Positions 63,089-64,000 of a stretch of 64,000 bases of DNA are shown one piece after another. Every line of letters begins with the position of its first letter. Position 1 is the first letter of the stretch. The stretch spans positions 2,294,001 through 2,358,000 of the forward strand of contig NZ_CP017141.1 of NCBI RefSeq assembly GCF_001721645.1. Reading direction: 5' to 3'. The DNA is from Pedobacter steynii (GTDB lineage Bacteria; Bacteroidota; Bacteroidia; Sphingobacteriales; Sphingobacteriaceae). Position numbers and translations under genes: made by a program. The notes under the pieces are model-generated. The model made no database searches, had not been told where the DNA came from, and saw nothing but the letters and a program-made list of their open reading frames with translations.

Positions 63089-63239
63089 TTCTTAGATCTT
63101 TATAAGATTTTTTGTTGGTCACAAAATTAACTTAAGGATATGGATGCTAAATATACCAGTTCTGAAATATGGGATAGCCCAGATGGGGAATTAAAAATTA
63201 AATGTTTTTTACGTATTATTGGGTATCAATTCCTAACCT

Positions 63240-64000
63240 ATGCTCTTCAAAAAAATCAGCTGCTTTCTTTTGTTAAGCCTTTTTTGTTTGACGAATTTAT
63301 ATGCTCAAAAGAAAGATACGCTTAGCGGATCATCTATAAAAGACAGCTTAAAATTGAACTTTGTGGCCAGGATGCAGGCCTTTGCAAAACAGGCTTCAAA
63401 GAAAAGTACAGCTGAGTTTGAAGCAGATAAGGCAGCAATTAGTCAGATCAAAACATTTGATGAGATCAGGCGAACGATGCAAAAGGCAAAGATCTACCTC
63501 AAGGGGAATCTGGATACACCCGGCACAAAGCTGGAGCTTAAGGAGATAGAGGACGATTTTGTTGTTGCAGGAGACGGTGTTTTTACCAATAAGGGTTCTG
63601 CACAAACATTCCGTAATTTAACAGCTACCTCAAAAATATTGTCGGAACTGGTCAATATTGCCCATGCACGGAAATTGAAGCTGGATACCCGGCAACAGGA
63701 ATTGAATAACTTTCGTTACCAACTGGATTCGTTACTGAGTGTACCTGCATTATTTAAATTTCCAACAGACTCGACTACGCTGATGAAGTACCTTCAGAAG
63801 ATTCGGGTGGTGGCTTATGAAACAAGTCCGGTGGATTCCTCTCTTAAATTGGCGGGAAATAATATTCAATCCCTGCTCAATCAGGTTAATATGACGGTTT
63901 TTAAATTGCAAAGCAGTTTAGAAGAGATCGAGTCTTACCAGAAAGATATGGCAGGCAATACCTATAAAAGAGAATTTGATAACATCTGGGCACCTCCTGC
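63240..64000 (+). CDS. MscS-like mechanosensitive channel, N-terminal part (3' truncated by window)
   Basis: From the ATG at 63240 the frame is open to the end of the window (about 253 residues). A signal peptide (FLLLSLFCLTNLYAQK) is followed by a helical periplasmic domain (LELKEIEDDFVVAGDGVFTNKGSAQTF and NNFRYQLDSLLS). In related Sphingobacteriaceae proteins this domain precedes a MscS channel core. The channel itself lies beyond the window, so the assignment rests on the N-terminal region. Confidence 0.7.
   Translation, partial: MLFKKISCFLLLSLFCLTNLYAQKKDTLSGSSIKDSLKLNFVARMQAFAKQASKKSTAEFEADKAAISQIKTFDEIRRTMQKAKIYLKGNLDTPGTKLELKEIEDDFVVAGDGVFTNKGSAQTFRNLTATSKILSELVNIAHARKLKLDTRQQELNNFRYQLDSLLSVPALFKFPTDSTTLMKYLQKIRVVAYETSPVDSSLKLAGNNIQSLLNQVNMTVFKLQSSLEEIESYQKDMAGNTYKREFDNIWAPP

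Noticed and set aside
63140-63325. 61-codon open frame starting at 63140
   Set aside because: It overlaps, in another frame, the signal-peptide-bearing start of the MscS-like gene at 63240, which fits related proteins much better.

Overview
The window looks like chromosomal DNA of a Bacteroidota soil or plant-associated bacterium of the Sphingobacteriaceae, most likely Pedobacter or a close relative. The reasons are a SusC/SusD pair driven by a FecR/ECF-sigma cassette, promoters of the TTG ... TAnnTTTG type, few clear Shine-Dalgarno sites, two DUF6266 proteins, and a Pedobacter-type XRE regulator. The genus is inferred from gene style; no 16S gene or other marker is present.

Layout. (1) 1-10.6 kb: the 3' end of a GH32 levanase/inulinase, then a leftward operon of ECF sigma, FecR, SusC, SusD and a Tat-type purple acid phosphatase, then an AraC regulator and a beta-lactamase-fold hydrolase. 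(2) 10.6-17.9 kb: poorly characterised secreted and membrane proteins, including two related lipoproteins with HExxH motifs. (3) 18-37.7 kb: an accessory defence-type island. It holds a possible PD-(D/E)XK protein and a YaaC-like protein, an ABC-three-component (ABC-3C) system, a split gene, an HNH nuclease beside a 955-aa nuclease-like protein, a Fic C-terminal relic, AlbA_2/Schlafen and AbiV genes, a three-gene nuclease/possible ADP-ribosyltransferase operon, a decayed IS21-like element with a MITE inside one end, a DUF5677 gene and an XRE regulator. (4) 37.9-47.5 kb: a MocR-like regulator beside a 46-bp perfect palindrome, two DUF6266 proteins, an RteC-like protein, a PAAR-like/Hint polymorphic toxin with a probable immunity gene, and DUF1016, metallophosphoesterase and Rpn nuclease genes. 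(5) 47.5-64 kb: more ordinary genes: Fpg/Nei glycosylase, DUF892, KatE catalase, DUF2383, ankyrin protein, two AhpD-like proteins, an ECF sigma factor with a YciI protein, TetR/SDR/NmrA genes, GNAT, a MocR regulator opposite an azoreductase, and an MscS-like channel that runs off the end.

The most unusual signal is a roughly 100-bp module found five times in the island, always on the + strand, in the gaps between gene cassettes (18351, 30080, 30702, 33010 and 37190). Four copies read as 31-37 codon proteins of the pattern (S)xxYxxCEaxxxxxK..., three of them sharing FEK...YRxKK. The fifth has a stop at the Cys codon and runs in frame into the XRE gene. Differences between copies look mostly synonymous or conservative. 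I do not recognise this family. The copies split the island into cassettes, so the module may be a small gene, a recombination substrate, or both.

Other strong signals are the nested MITE with exact 23-bp inverted repeats and a target duplication, the palindrome with four 11-bp-phased iterons after the MocR-like gene, and a pair of matching operators flanking the TetR gene.
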